From the NCBI RefSeq assembly GCF_005047655.1, contig NZ_SUKF01000005.1, positions 124,001-188,000 on the forward strand: a stretch of DNA of 64,000 nt, written 5' to 3'. Below the pieces are notes generated by a model. It had not been told where the DNA came from. It did not search any database and worked only from the letters and a program-made list of their open reading frames with translations. Made by a program: the position numbers and the translations under genes. Below, in pieces: positions 7,941 to 19,228 of the stretch. How positions within the stretch are numbered: position 1 is the stretch's first letter; each line of letters starts with the position of its first letter. This stretch comes from Sinimarinibacterium arenosum. Its GTDB lineage: Bacteria > Pseudomonadota > Gammaproteobacteria > Nevskiales > Nevskiaceae.

Positions 7941-8762
7941 TCACCCCAGCGCTTCGCCCAACGCGCGCATCAACGGCTTCATGAAATAGTCTTCGGCCGG
8001 CATCGCCTGCACGACGACGCCACGGGCACTGAGCGTTTCGGCGACGACTGGGCCGACCGCTGCGACCAGACTGCGCTGCAGGCCCACCAGCAAGTCGGCT
8101 TCGCGTTCACTGCTGCGTGCGACGCGGAACAGACGCTCGACCTGCGCCATGCTGGTAAACGCGATCGCATCCAGCTGGCCGGCCGCCAAGGTATCGATCA
8201 GATCAATAACGCGCTGGGTGTCAGCCGCGTCGGCGTAGACATAGGGGGCCACCGCCAGCACCGTGGCGCCGGCCGCGCGCAGCGCTTCCTGCAGTGGCAG
8301 GTTCGGCTCGACACCATAGAGCTGCACGCCAACCCGGCGCCCGCTCATGTCCAGGTTCTGCAGCGTCGAAATGATGCCAGCGCTGGTGGGTTCGGTCGCG
8401 ATGATGTCGGGCTTGAGCCCGATCTGGCGCAGCACGCGACCGGGCTTGGGACCACGCACGAGCGTACGAACCGCGGAGAGCCGCTGGATGAAAGGTTCGC
8501 GCAGGTCCGGCGCGTGCGTGTCGATGCAGGCCAGCAGGCGACGCAGGCCTTCGCCCGTCAACAGGATCAGGTCGTCACAGGCGCCGCTGTTGAACGCGCG
8601 GATCCACGCCAGGACCGGCTGCGGATCGGGCGCATCGAGAATGGCCACCAGCGGGCAGCGCAGAACCTGGGCGCCACGGCGTTCGAGCAGCGACGCAAAC
8701 ACGTCGAGCTCGCGGGTTTCCGGAACGGCGATCCGCCGCTGGAACAGATTGGGTTCGTCCAT
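7941..8762 (-). CDS. hemD: uroporphyrinogen-III synthase (HemD)-family protein
   Basis: 273 residues from the ATG at 8762 (MDEPNLFQRRIAVPETREL). An ATG 12 codons earlier is less likely because it falls within a hairpin downstream of typA. The two-lobed HemD pattern is visible: an N-terminal lobe with VPETRELDVFASLLERRGA and LLTGEG, and a second lobe with GVQLYGVEPN, YVYADAADT and IAFTSMAQVERLF. The enzyme closes the tetrapyrrole ring with inversion of ring D. The gene is not next to hemC or hemX as in many gammaproteobacteria, so it could be a second, stand-alone family member; HemD proteins are poorly conserved and the assignment is to family level. Confidence 0.8.
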   Translation of the reverse strand: MDEPNLFQRRIAVPETRELDVFASLLERRGAQVLRCPLVAILDAPDPQPVLAWIRAFNSGACDDLILLTGEGLRRLLACIDTHAPDLREPFIQRLSAVRTLVRGPKPGRVLRQIGLKPDIIATEPTSAGIISTLQNLDMSGRRVGVQLYGVEPNLPLQEALRAAGATVLAVAPYVYADAADTQRVIDLIDTLAAGQLDAIAFTSMAQVERLFRVARSSEREADLLVGLQRSLVAAVGPVVAETLSARGVVVQAMPAEDYFMKPLMRALGEALG

Positions 8763-8775
8763 GTCCGAACTGTCA

Positions 8776-8808
8776 CGGATCGGGCTGCGCACTGGCAAGC
8801 CCGATCCG
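8776..8808 (-). terminator. hairpin downstream of typA
   Basis: Perfect 11-base arms CGGATCGGGCT (8776-8786) and AGCCCGATCCG (8798-8808) around an 11-base loop, starting 14 bases past the typA stop on the minus strand. There is no U-run behind it, so it may be a weak or Rho-assisted terminator or an RNA-stabilising hairpin. It also separates typA from the hemD start chosen at 8762. Confidence 0.5.
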
Positions 8809-8821
8809 TCCTGCCGGAGTA

Positions 8822-10657
<1,836 letters not shown>

Positions 10658-10905
10658 AAGGGATACCAAAAAAAGGCAAATGAGCGGCGAAAACTCCCGC
10701 CGCAAAGAGGACATCGAGACCGGGCTCCGGTCGCCGCGACCCCCCAAGGGGCGGTGAGCGGGCGCGCGATTGTACGCGAGCGGCCATGACGGCGCATGAA
10801 GGCTAATCCTGCACTGGTCGGCTCAGGGCGCACCGTTTGGCGCCGGAACGGCCGCGATTTCGACCCGAAACGCTATTTTTGGCGCCTCGATTCACGGAGC
10901 CTCAG

Positions 10906-11382
10906 ATGTCCGCATCGCTCGACCCCTGGTACCGCCGCGTCAGCCGCTGGCTGCCGTTCTATCATCTGGAAGACCGCCTGCATGGCGTCCTGGTGTGCTC
11001 CATCAGCCTGCCCCTGATCGCCCTGTCCGGATTCCTGATTTTCAGCCCCAGCGACTGGGGATTCGGCGCACTGGGTGCCACCGTCCTGGCCGGCACCTTG
11101 ATCGCGCTCGGCGGCGCGATGTGGCTGGTATCCAAGCTGATGGCGCCGATCCGCTTGGCGCAGTCGGCACTGCGCATCCAGCGCCACCAACTCGGCAGCG
11201 CCTACCTCCCGATCGACCTCGACGGTGACGCGGGGGCGATGCTGGCCGACCTGCGCACCCTGATCGACACCTGCGAACGCCAGCGCCGGCAGCTCGAAAC
11301 CCTGCACGAACAGAACGAAGCGGACCGTCCCAAGGTGCGCGCTCCCGCTCAGCTGCGCGTGGTGGCCGGCGTTGACGCCTGA
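10906..11382 (+). CDS. small membrane protein with a HAMP-like segment
   Basis: 158 residues from the ATG at 10906. Two adjacent hydrophobic segments (about residues 27-46 and 52-72) are followed by LVSKLMAPIRLAQSALRIQRH, which looks like the first helix of a HAMP linker (Pro after a membrane helix). A second amphipathic helix DLRTLIDTCERQRRQLETLHEQNE probably forms a coiled coil. There is no periplasmic sensor domain and no kinase, cyclase or methyl-accepting output. It may be a remnant of, or partner for, a larger signalling protein; no function can be assigned. It is transcribed away from typA, and the region between them probably carries both promoters. Confidence 0.65.
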   Translation: MSASLDPWYRRVSRWLPFYHLEDRLHGVLVCSISLPLIALSGFLIFSPSDWGFGALGATVLAGTLIALGGAMWLVSKLMAPIRLAQSALRIQRHQLGSAYLPIDLDGDAGAMLADLRTLIDTCERQRRQLETLHEQNEADRPKVRAPAQLRVVAGVDA

Positions 11383-11392
11383 GGCCGCGCGA

Positions 11393-11410
11393 GGTGCCCC
11401 CGGGGGTACC
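11393..11410. repeat. abutting inverted repeat between the HAMP-like gene and the FadL-type gene
   Basis: GGTGCCCCC directly followed by GGGGGTACC, an 18-base palindrome with one mismatch pair (G/T), 10 bases after the stop of the HAMP-like gene. With no loop it is unlikely to be an efficient terminator and could be a protein-binding site. Function unknown. Confidence 0.35.
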
Positions 11411-11486
11411 CCTTTCCGATCCGGTCCGGAGCATTTACTCTGAGCTGACTGCGCACCACATCACTACAGCGTAGCCAGGCGGAAAA

Positions 11487-11508
11487 CCTGTCCGCACACG
11501 CGGACAGG
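11487..11508 (+). promoter_or_regulatory. leader hairpin upstream of the FadL-type gene
   Basis: Perfect 9-base arms CCTGTCCGC and GCGGACAGG with an ACAC loop. The hairpin ends 20 bases before the ATG at 11529 and just ahead of the strong ribosome-binding site GAGGAG (11518-11523). It may stabilise the 5' end of the mRNA or modulate translation. Confidence 0.45.
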
Positions 11509-11528
11509 AATAATGACGAGGAGATGAA

Positions 11529-12845
11529 ATGAACAAGATTGAAGCCCGGCTGCTGGCCGGTTTGGCCCTTGCGGCAGCGGTGCCCGCGCATGCCACCAAC
11601 GGCTACTTTTCACACGGATACGGCACCCAGAGCAAAGCCATGGCCGGCACCGGCGTGGCCCTGTCGCTGGATGCGCTGGCTCCGGCCACCAATCCGGCGG
11701 CGATTGCATTCACCGGAGACCGCAACGATATCGGCCTCGGTCTGTTCTCTCCGGTCCGCAGCTATGAGGTCAGCGGGCAGCCCAGCGGCGCCTGCGCCTC
11801 GCAAACCCAGTGCACCTTCGGCATCGGCCCGCAAAGCATCGAAAGCGATGCCGAGTACTTCCCGATCCCGCATCTGGGCCTGACGCGGAAGATCGACGAA
11901 CATTCCGCGTGGGGCATGGCGATCTACGGCAACGGCGGCATGAACACCCGCTACAAGGGCGGCACTGCCACCTTCGGCGCGCCGACTCCGCCGGTCCCTC
12001 CTGGCAGCTCGGTCACAGCGCCGGGCACCTTCGGTGACGGCACGGCCGGCGTCGATCTGATCCAGCTGTTCATCGCGACCACCTACGCCCGCGAGTTCGC
12101 ACCCGGCGCGTCGTGGGGCATTGCACCGATTTTCGCCTACCAGCGCTTCGAGGCCCGCGGGCTCGGCAATTTCGCGCCCTTTTCCAGCGACCCCCAACAT
12201 CTGAGCGACAACGGCCATGACGACGCCTATGGCGGCGGCGTGCGGATCGGGATTCAGGCGGCCGTGACCGACCAGCTGCGCGTCGGTGCGTCCTACCAGA
12301 GCCGGATCTACATGACCGAGTTCAAGGACTATGCCGGCCTGTTCGCCGAACAGGGGGACATGGATATCCCGTCCAATGCGACCCTTGGCCTGGCGCTGGA
12401 TGCGACGCCAGCGCTGACCGTGGCGTTCGATGTCCAGTACATTGCCTACAGCGAAATCAAGGCGGTGGGCAATTCGATGCTGCCGAACCTGGCAACCGCG
12501 CAGATGGGCGACGACAACGGCGCCGGCTTCGGCTGGGACGACATGACCATCTACAAGCTCGGCGCACGCTGGAAGGCCAGCGACGACCTGAGCTGGATGG
12601 CCGGCTACAGCTATGGCGAACAGCCGATCCCAGACAGCGAAGTCCTGTTCAATGTGCTCGCGCCCGGAGTGATCGAGCAGCACTTCACCGTCGGCCTGGT
12701 CAGCACGCTGTTCGGGCACGAGGTCTCCGCCTCGCTGATGTATGCGCCGGAAAAGACCGTCAGCGGCACCAATCCGCTGGACCCGGCACAGACCATCGAC
12801 CTGAAGATGTATCAGACCGAGCTGGAATTTAACTTCGCGTTCTAG
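11529..12845 (+). CDS. OmpP1/FadL-family outer-membrane hydrophobic-compound transporter
   Basis: 438 residues with a signal peptide (ARLLAGLALAAAVPAHA, cleavage about residue 22). The mature N-terminus TNGYFSHGYGTQSKAMAGTG is the FadL hatch signature, and NPAAIAF follows. The remainder is beta-strand-rich and the protein ends in Phe (ELEFNFAF), as required for BAM-dependent outer-membrane insertion. Relatives import long-chain fatty acids or aromatic and alkane hydrocarbons. Import of fatty acids would fit the mcl-PHA genes in the same window, but that link is inference. It has its own leader with a good ribosome-binding site (GAGGAG, 6 bases before the ATG), and a strong inverted repeat follows the gene. 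Confidence 0.9.
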   Translation: MNKIEARLLAGLALAAAVPAHATNGYFSHGYGTQSKAMAGTGVALSLDALAPATNPAAIAFTGDRNDIGLGLFSPVRSYEVSGQPSGACASQTQCTFGIGPQSIESDAEYFPIPHLGLTRKIDEHSAWGMAIYGNGGMNTRYKGGTATFGAPTPPVPPGSSVTAPGTFGDGTAGVDLIQLFIATTYAREFAPGASWGIAPIFAYQRFEARGLGNFAPFSSDPQHLSDNGHDDAYGGGVRIGIQAAVTDQLRVGASYQSRIYMTEFKDYAGLFAEQGDMDIPSNATLGLALDATPALTVAFDVQYIAYSEIKAVGNSMLPNLATAQMGDDNGAGFGWDDMTIYKLGARWKASDDLSWMAGYSYGEQPIPDSEVLFNVLAPGVIEQHFTVGLVSTLFGHEVSASLMYAPEKTVSGTNPLDPAQTIDLKMYQTELEFNFAF

Positions 12846-12860
12846 GCAGGTCGTACACCC

Positions 12861-12909
12861 CGCCGGCTCGGCGCGCCGCCTTCGAAGAAGGGGCTGCGCC
12901 GAGCCGGCG
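12861..12909 (+). terminator. long hairpin after the FadL-type gene
   Basis: Perfect 14-base arms CGCCGGCTCGGCGC (12861-12874) and GCGCCGAGCCGGCG (12896-12909) separated by 21 bases, located 15 bases after the stop codon and between two convergent genes. No U-tract on either side, so it would act as a Rho-assisted or bidirectional terminator, or as an mRNA 3' stabiliser. Confidence 0.55.
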
Positions 12910-12993
12910 ATGTCGTTATGTGTCCTGATCCACGGCGATCAGCGGCATCGGCGCTCAACCCCTCTCCAGCGCCGGCCCGTCCCCATTCGGGCT

Positions 12994-14187
12994 TCAGCCG
13001 ATCACAACCTTTGACGCGGCGTTGCGCGCCTTCTCGCGCGCGTTTTCGATATCCGAGCCCAGCGCCAGGGTCACTCCCATGCGGCGGCGGCCAACAATTT
13101 CCGGTTTGCCGAACAGGCGCAGCTGCGTGTCCGGCTGCGCCAGCGCCGCGGCCGTGCCGGAAAAGACCGGCGCCGTGCGATCGCCCTCAAACAGCAGCGC
13201 GCAGGATGCCGCCGGACCATGCTGGCGGATCGCGGGAATTGGCAGTCCGAGAATCGCACGCAGGTGCAGCGCAAATTCGGACAAGTCCTGCGAGATCAGC
13301 GTGACCAATCCGGTGTCATGCGGGCGCGGCGAGACTTCCGAAAAAATGGCCTGATCGCCGCGCACAAAAAACTCGACCCCGAACAGGCCCCGGCCACCCA
13401 GGGCGCCCGTGACGGCGGCGGCGATCTTCTGCGCATGCTCCAGCGCCACCGGGCTCATGGGCTGCGGCTGCCACGACTCGCGATAGTCGCCGTCGATCTG
13501 CAGATGACCGATCGGCGCACAGAACGACGTGACATCGGCTCCGGAGGGTGCGGCGTGGCGTACCGTCAGCAAGGTGATCTCGTAGTCGAATTCGACAAAG
13601 CCTTCGACGATCACGCGGCCGGCGCCGGCACGGCCGCCCGACTGCGCATAGTCCCACGCGTACTGTACGTCGGCCGACGTCTTGACCACCGACTGCCCCT
13701 TGCCGGACGAGGACATCACCGGCTTGACCACGCAGGGCAATCCGATTTCCGCCACGGCTGCACGGTACTCCTCCAGCGTGCCGGCAAAGCGATACGGCGA
13801 GGTCGGCAGGCCCAGCTCCTCGGCGGCCAGGCGACGGATACCCTCACGGTCCATCGTCAGCCGCGCGGCGCGCGCGGTCGGGATCACCGTGTAGCCCTCG
13901 CGCTCCAGCTGCTGCAGCGTCGGCGTATGAATCGCCTCGATTTCCGGAACGATCAGATGCGGCCGCTCCAGTTCGACAATGCGACGCAGCTCGGCACCGT
14001 CCAGCATGCTGATCACATGTGACCGGTGCGCCACCTGCATCGCCGGTGCGTCGGCATAACGGTCGACTGCGATGCACTCGACACCCAGACGCTGCGCTTC
14101 GATCGCGACCTCCTTGCCGAGCTCACCACTGCCAAGCAACAGGATCCGGGTGGCGTTGGCCGCAAGGGGCGTTCCAATCGTGGTCAT
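12994..14187 (-). CDS. purT: formate-dependent phosphoribosylglycinamide formyltransferase
   Basis: 397 residues, the family's usual length. An ATP-grasp enzyme: N-terminal dinucleotide-like loop [21 protein letters not shown], then the ATP-grasp domain with [14 protein letters not shown] and [17 protein letters not shown], and the C-terminal [17 protein letters not shown]. It uses formate and ATP to formylate GAR in step three of purine synthesis, an alternative to folate-dependent PurN. It is a single gene convergent with the FadL-type gene and divergent from pyruvate kinase; the 215-base divergent region probably holds both promoters but shows no element I can name. Confidence 0.96.
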   Translation of the reverse strand: MTTIGTPLAANATRILLLGSGELGKEVAIEAQRLGVECIAVDRYADAPAMQVAHRSHVISMLDGAELRRIVELERPHLIVPEIEAIHTPTLQQLEREGYTVIPTARAARLTMDREGIRRLAAEELGLPTSPYRFAGTLEEYRAAVAEIGLPCVVKPVMSSSGKGQSVVKTSADVQYAWDYAQSGGRAGAGRVIVEGFVEFDYEITLLTVRHAAPSGADVTSFCAPIGHLQIDGDYRESWQPQPMSPVALEHAQKIAAAVTGALGGRGLFGVEFFVRGDQAIFSEVSPRPHDTGLVTLISQDLSEFALHLRAILGLPIPAIRQHGPAASCALLFEGDRTAPVFSGTAAALAQPDTQLRLFGKPEIVGRRRMGVTLALGSDIENAREKARNAASKVVIG

Positions 14188-14402
14188 ACGTGAGATTTCC
14201 GGTTGTTTGCTGAAATTCTGCCTGCGCCATCAGCCCATTCCGCGCATTGTCATCGGCGCCCTGCGCCGAAGCTTGAGGTCTGTGGCTGCAAAGATTCCTG
14301 CTCGCGCCAACGACACGCTGACGGGAGTAAGCTTAGGGTCGCGGCCGTGCCGTAGCGACGGCCCCCTGCATTGTAATTGAAGAAAAATCGAAGCCATCGC
14401 GC

Positions 14403-15848
14403 ATGTCAGGCCATCCCACACGCCGTACCAAGATTGTTGCCACTCTAGGCCCCGCTACCGACGACCCTGAAATTCTGCGGCGTGTGATCGCCGCCGGTGT
14501 CGACGTGGTGCGGCTGAATTTCTCGCACGGCAGCGCTGCCGACCACACCCGCCGGGCAGAGATGGTGCGAGGCGTCGCCCTGATGCTTGGCCGTGACGTC
14601 GGCATCCTCGCCGATCTGCAGGGTCCGAAGATCCGCATCGAATCCTTCGCCAACGGCCCGGTCGATCTGAAGGAAGGTCAGACCTTCACCCTGGACACCG
14701 CGCTGGGAACCCGCGCCGGTGACGACAGCGTGGTGGGCTGCGCCTATACCGAGCTGCCCAAGGACGTCGAAGCCGGAAATGTGCTGCTGCTCAATGACGG
14801 CGCGATCACGATGCGGGTCGAGCGCGTCGAGAACACACGCATCGTCTGCACCGTGCTGGTCGGCGGCATCCTGTCCGATCGCAAGGGCATCAACAAACAG
14901 GGCGGCGGACTGTCAGCAGAAGCACTGACCGACAAGGACCGCGAAGACATCCGTACTGCAGCGGCGATCGATGTCGATTTTGTCGCCGTCTCGTTCCCGC
15001 GTTGCGCGCGCGACATGGAGCTGGCCCGTAGCCTGGTCCGCGACGCTGGTAGTAACGCCGCACTGGTGGCCAAGATCGAACGCGCCGAAGCGCTGGGTGC
15101 GCTGCGCGAACTGGTGAGTGCCAGCGACGTGGTGATGGTCGCGCGCGGAGATCTCGGCGTCGAGATCGGCGATGCCGAGCTCCCGGGCTGGCAGAAGCGG
15201 ATCATTGCCGAGTCGCTGGACCAGAACAAGATGGTGATCACTGCAACGCAGATGATGGAGTCGATGATTGTCAGCCCGATCCCGACACGCGCCGAAGTCC
15301 TCGACGTTGCCAACGCGGTCATGGACGGCACCGATGCGGTGATGCTCTCGGCCGAGACCGCAGCGGGCAAGTATCCGGTCAAGGTAGTCGAGGCCATGGC
15401 GCGGGTGTGTGCCGGCGCGGAGAGCAGCATGCTCGAACGCGCGCCGCGCGGCCTGCGCCCGCTGGACGCGCACTTCGAGCGCACCGACGAAGCCATCGCG
15501 ATGGCAACCGCATGGACCGCGCGCCACATGCACGCCAACGCCATCGTTGCACTGACCGAATCCGGCTCCACCGCGCGAATGATGTCGCGCACGGTGACGC
15601 AGATCCCGGTCTACGCGCTGACCCGTCATGAAAAGACCCGCCGCCTGATGGCACTGTGCCGCGGCGTCTATCCGGTGTCCTTCGATCCGACCGATACTTC
15701 CAGCCTGTCGCAAGTGCATGAGGCGATCGAGTGCCTGCGCTACCGCCATGCGCTGAACGACGGTGATCGCGTGCTGCTGACAAAGGGCGACGGCACCGGC
15801 TCCGGCGGCACCAATTCGATGAAGATCGTCCGCGTCGGCGATCACTGA
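14403..15848 (+). CDS. pyk: pyruvate kinase
   Basis: 481 residues. The start region RRTKIVATLGPATDDPE and RLNFSHGSAADH, the barrel motifs LADLQGPKIRIE, GDLGVEIGDAELPGWQKR and ITATQMMESMIVSPIPTRAEVLDVANAVMDG, and the C-terminal domain ending in TKGDGTGSGGTNSMKIV identify pyruvate kinase. It transfers phosphate from phosphoenolpyruvate to ADP in lower glycolysis. The lysine and acidic residues of the metal/phosphate site (KPR/KIR and MDGTDAVMLS motifs) are intact. The gene is followed after 23 bases by the glycerophosphodiesterase gene, so the two are probably cotranscribed. Confidence 0.96.
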   Translation: MSGHPTRRTKIVATLGPATDDPEILRRVIAAGVDVVRLNFSHGSAADHTRRAEMVRGVALMLGRDVGILADLQGPKIRIESFANGPVDLKEGQTFTLDTALGTRAGDDSVVGCAYTELPKDVEAGNVLLLNDGAITMRVERVENTRIVCTVLVGGILSDRKGINKQGGGLSAEALTDKDREDIRTAAAIDVDFVAVSFPRCARDMELARSLVRDAGSNAALVAKIERAEALGALRELVSASDVVMVARGDLGVEIGDAELPGWQKRIIAESLDQNKMVITATQMMESMIVSPIPTRAEVLDVANAVMDGTDAVMLSAETAAGKYPVKVVEAMARVCAGAESSMLERAPRGLRPLDAHFERTDEAIAMATAWTARHMHANAIVALTESGSTARMMSRTVTQIPVYALTRHEKTRRLMALCRGVYPVSFDPTDTSSLSQVHEAIECLRYRHALNDGDRVLLTKGDGTGSGGTNSMKIVRVGDH

Positions 15849-15871
15849 GTCAGCTCTCAAGGAGGTGCACG

Positions 15872-16573
15872 ATGAGCAGCACACCCACCTTCACCGTGAT
15901 CGGCCACCGTGGCGCACGCGGCCACGCGCCTGAAAACACGCTGCTGTCGATCGACACCGCGATCGGACTTGGCGCGCACTGGGTCGAGTTCGACGTGCAG
16001 CACCATGCGGACGAGCTGTGGCTGATGCATGACCTGCGACTCGACCGCACCACCAACGGCCGCGGCCTGTTGACGGATTGCGATGCCGAGACGCTGCGTC
16101 GCCTCGACGCCGGCAACGGCGAACCGATCCCCACGCTCAGGGACGCGCTCGACCTGATCGAACAGCGCGTCGGCGTCAATATCGAGCTGAAGTCCTGGAA
16201 CGGCTGCGCGGCGGCGGTCGCCGCCTGCCTGCGCGATTATCTGGCCGAGGGCTGGCCCGCATCGAAACTGATGGTGTCCTCTTTCCACCTGCCGGAACTG
16301 TGGGAATTCAAGCAGCTGCTGCCGGAGGTGCCGCTGGGCGTGCTGTACTGCGGCGTACCGCTGGACTGGGCCGGACTGGCCGGAGAGCTCGGCGCTCGCG
16401 TCCTGAACATCTCGGCCGAGTTCGTCGACACCAAGCTGATCGCGGACGCCCATGCACGCGGTCTGAAACTGAACGTCTACACCGTCAACGATCCGGAAGA
16501 CCTGAAACTGATGCGTGCGCTCGGCGTCGACGGCGTGTTCACCGACTACCCTGATCGCGCGCTGGCGTTGTAG
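15872..16573 (+). CDS. ugpQ: glycerophosphodiester phosphodiesterase
   Basis: 233 residues, preceded by a near-perfect ribosome-binding site AAGGAGGTG. The catalytic GDPD motifs are HRGARGHAPENT, then WVEFDVQ (metal-binding Glu/Asp) and MHDLRLDRTTNG, with a downstream NIELKSW. The C-terminal LNVYTVNDPEDLKLMRALGVDGVFTDYP is typical. No signal peptide, so it is a cytoplasmic UgpQ-type enzyme releasing glycerol 3-phosphate from deacylated phospholipids. It is cotranscribed with pyruvate kinase. No ugp transporter genes are near, so the source of substrate is probably internal membrane turnover. Confidence 0.93.
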   Translation: MSSTPTFTVIGHRGARGHAPENTLLSIDTAIGLGAHWVEFDVQHHADELWLMHDLRLDRTTNGRGLLTDCDAETLRRLDAGNGEPIPTLRDALDLIEQRVGVNIELKSWNGCAAAVAACLRDYLAEGWPASKLMVSSFHLPELWEFKQLLPEVPLGVLYCGVPLDWAGLAGELGARVLNISAEFVDTKLIADAHARGLKLNVYTVNDPEDLKLMRALGVDGVFTDYPDRALAL

Positions 16574-16623
16574 TTGACGCAAATCAGACGCACCGGGATC
16601 GCGCATCGGCGATAATTCCGGTC

Positions 16624-17004
16624 ATGTCCGGTCGCCGATCCACCCGTCTTGCCCCGATGCTGGCGCTGCTTGCAGCGCTGATGCAGCTGTGGCTGGGCGC
16701 CGTGCACGGCAGCATGATCGCTGGTCTGTACTGCGGCGACGGCAATGTCGGCCGCAGCGCCGCGTTGATGGCGCAACTGCCGCCCGAGCTGCGCCTCCTG
16801 ACCGCCGACCGCGGTGCCGCCACCAGCGGGGTTGACTGCAAGCTGTGCGCACCCCTGAGCAGTCCGGCGTTGCCGTCCACGGCCATCGCGCTGGATCTGA
16901 CCCGGTTCACACACGCCGCAGCTGTCATCACCTCAGCGCCGCTGACACCCGCACCGCAGCATTCACTGCGTCCGCCGGTGCGAGCCCCTCCTCTCCAGAG
17001 CTGA
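16624..17004 (+). CDS. DUF2946-like small exported protein
   Basis: 126 residues. An N-terminal hydrophobic segment (APMLALLAALMQLWLGAVHG) acts as signal or anchor, followed by a C-x-x-C pair in VDCKLCAP and a proline-rich tail RPPVRAPPLQS. This combination is what I associate with DUF2946, a family repeatedly found beside TonB-dependent copper receptors. The next gene, 137 bases downstream, is such a receptor. A role in copper binding or copper-responsive control at the envelope is plausible; nothing in the sequence proves it. No good ribosome-binding site is visible at the ATG. Confidence 0.65.
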   Translation: MSGRRSTRLAPMLALLAALMQLWLGAVHGSMIAGLYCGDGNVGRSAALMAQLPPELRLLTADRGAATSGVDCKLCAPLSSPALPSTAIALDLTRFTHAAAVITSAPLTPAPQHSLRPPVRAPPLQS

Positions 17005-17141
17005 AGTCCGTCGTTCCCGACGCGTTCGTCGATGCGCCTGCGCATCCGGCGACAGTGACGTGTTACGTCGCCGCCATCGCGTCCGCAGCCTGATTCCGGA
17101 TTGCATCCGGATCACGCGACTTCCTCTCTGGAGACCGCTTC

Positions 17142-19217
17142 ATGACCACGCTGTACCTGAACCGCTTCGCGCGGGCCCTGCTGCCCCTCGGTCTGATCAC
17201 CGCACCGGCATTTGCCGAATCCCCCACTCCGCTGCCGGACGTCACGGTCGAAGGCGATGCCGCCGATGCACATGTCATCGATCCGGCCGCACACGCCGGC
17301 ACCGCGCCGGATATCGGCGCACTGCTGAAGCAGGCGCCGGGCGCACAGGTCAACCGCAATGGTGCGCTAACCGGTATCGCCCAATACCGCGGCCTCTACG
17401 GTGACCGCGTCAATGTCCTGGTCGACGGCATCAATATCGAAGCCAGCTGCACCAACGCCATGGACCCGCCGCTGTCGCATATCCCCAGTGCCCAGCTCGA
17501 ATCACTGACGGTGATCCGCGGCATTGCCCCGGTCAGCTCCGGTCTTGAGACGCTCGGCGGCACCATCATGGCCGAGTCCAGCATCGGCACCTTCGGCACC
17601 GACCCACGCTTCGAGACGCATGGCGACCTCAGCAGCAGCGGCGCCAGCGTCAACGACAGCTATGCACTGTCCGGGCTCGGCTGGCTGAGCAACCAGCAGC
17701 ACAAGCTGTATGCCGCCGCGAGCCGCGAAACCGGCAACGATGCAGACTTCGCCGACGGTACCATCCGTCCGACCTCGTACGAACGCACGCACTACGCGCT
17801 CGGCTACGGCATGCGCTTCGGCACACAGACGCTGGCACTGGATCTGGCGCGCAACGAAGCCAACGACTCGGGCACGCCATCGCTGCCGATGGACATCGTC
17901 ACCTCGACCACCGATACCGCGAAGCTCGACTGGCGCGGCACCTGGAGCGGCACCACGCTGCATGCGCAGCTCAGTGACGCACAGAGCGATCACACGATGG
18001 ACAACTACAGCCTGCGCACACCGCCCGGCGGCAACACCCGTCGCGCAATCACCGACGCCAGCGGTGTGGGGTATCGCGTCGACGCCGGATTCGGCGTTGC
18101 CTCCGGCACCCTGACCCTGGGTCTTGACGGGCACATGGCCGACCACAACGCCGTCGTGCGCGACCCGGTGAACAATCCGAACCTGCGGGTCGTCAGCTTC
18201 AATGACGTGCAACGCGACCGCTACGGCGCGTTCGGCGAATGGAATGGCGCGTTGCCGGCGGGCTGGGGTCTGGATCTGGGCCTGCGCTATACCCGGGTCG
18301 AGATGAACGCGGGCGCGGTCGACCATTCGATGTACGGCATGAACGCCGGCGTCACCACGCTGGAGGACCGCTTCAACAATGCGGATCGTGCTCGCAATGA
18401 CAACAACATCGACTGGGTTGCACAGCTGAGCCACGCGCTCGGCGAACAGACCAGCCTGGTCGGCGGTGTTGCACGCAAGGTGCGTTCGCCGTCCTACCAG
18501 GAGCGCTATTTGTGGCTGCCGATGGAAGCCACGGCCGGTCTCGCGGACGGCAACAATTACGTGGGTGACATCGGCCTCGATCCGGAGGTTTCGCATCAGG
18601 TGGAACTGGGCGTCGACTGGCGCGGCACGCATGCCTACGTCTCGCCGCGTGCGTTCTATCGTGATGTCTCCAACTACATCCAGGGCACACCTGCGACCGA
18701 CCCCACGGTGATCATGGTTTCAAGCGGCAACGGCGACGCCACCCCGCTGCAGTTCAGCAACGTCGACGCAACCCTGTACGGCATCGATACCACGGCAGGC
18801 GTCCACTTCGGCACCTACTGGTCGATCGACGGTGTCCTCAGCTATGTCCGTGGCGAGCGGGACGACGTCAGCGACAACCTGTATCGGGTCTATCCCCTCA
18901 GTGGCACGCTGGCGGTGAAGTACGCACGCGACCGCTGGTCACTGAGTGGTCAAAGCGAATTCGCCGCTCGCCAGGACAAGGTGTCGAGCACCAATAGCGA
19001 AACCGAAACGGCGGGCTATGCCGTGTTCAACGTCTTCGGCGACGTCAAGCTGGGTTCCCGGATCACGCTGGCCGCAGGCGTGGCCAATCTGTTCGACACG
19101 CTGTATCGCGAACACACAGCGGGAATCAATCGCGCACTCGACAGTGATGTCGCGCTGGGCGACCGCATTCCCGGCTATGGCCGTAACGCCTATGCCCGAC
19201 TGCGCTACGTCTGGTAG
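17142..19217 (+). CDS. TonB-dependent outer-membrane receptor, probably copper (OprC/NosA type)
   Basis: 691 residues with a signal peptide (about residues 1-24), plug domain and 22-strand barrel, ending in RLRYVW with the terminal aromatic residue. The plug contains the TonB-box-proximal LPDVTVEGD, the segment DIGALLKQAPGAQVNRNGALTG, YRGLYGDRVNVLVDG and ASCTNAMDPPLSHI. A Cys/Met/His-rich loop followed by MDPP is reminiscent of the copper receptors OprC and NosA. TonB-dependent uptake of copper, or of a metal chelate, is the likely role; siderophore uptake remains possible. The DUF2946-like gene upstream supports copper. Confidence 0.85.
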   Translation: MTTLYLNRFARALLPLGLITAPAFAESPTPLPDVTVEGDAADAHVIDPAAHAGTAPDIGALLKQAPGAQVNRNGALTGIAQYRGLYGDRVNVLVDGINIEASCTNAMDPPLSHIPSAQLESLTVIRGIAPVSSGLETLGGTIMAESSIGTFGTDPRFETHGDLSSSGASVNDSYALSGLGWLSNQQHKLYAAASRETGNDADFADGTIRPTSYERTHYALGYGMRFGTQTLALDLARNEANDSGTPSLPMDIVTSTTDTAKLDWRGTWSGTTLHAQLSDAQSDHTMDNYSLRTPPGGNTRRAITDASGVGYRVDAGFGVASGTLTLGLDGHMADHNAVVRDPVNNPNLRVVSFNDVQRDRYGAFGEWNGALPAGWGLDLGLRYTRVEMNAGAVDHSMYGMNAGVTTLEDRFNNADRARNDNNIDWVAQLSHALGEQTSLVGGVARKVRSPSYQERYLWLPMEATAGLADGNNYVGDIGLDPEVSHQVELGVDWRGTHAYVSPRAFYRDVSNYIQGTPATDPTVIMVSSGNGDATPLQFSNVDATLYGIDTTAGVHFGTYWSIDGVLSYVRGERDDVSDNLYRVYPLSGTLAVKYARDRWSLSGQSEFAARQDKVSSTNSETETAGYAVFNVFGDVKLGSRITLAAGVANLFDTLYREHTAGINRALDSDVALGDRIPGYGRNAYARLRYVW

Positions 19218-19228
19218 TCCGGTCCCAC

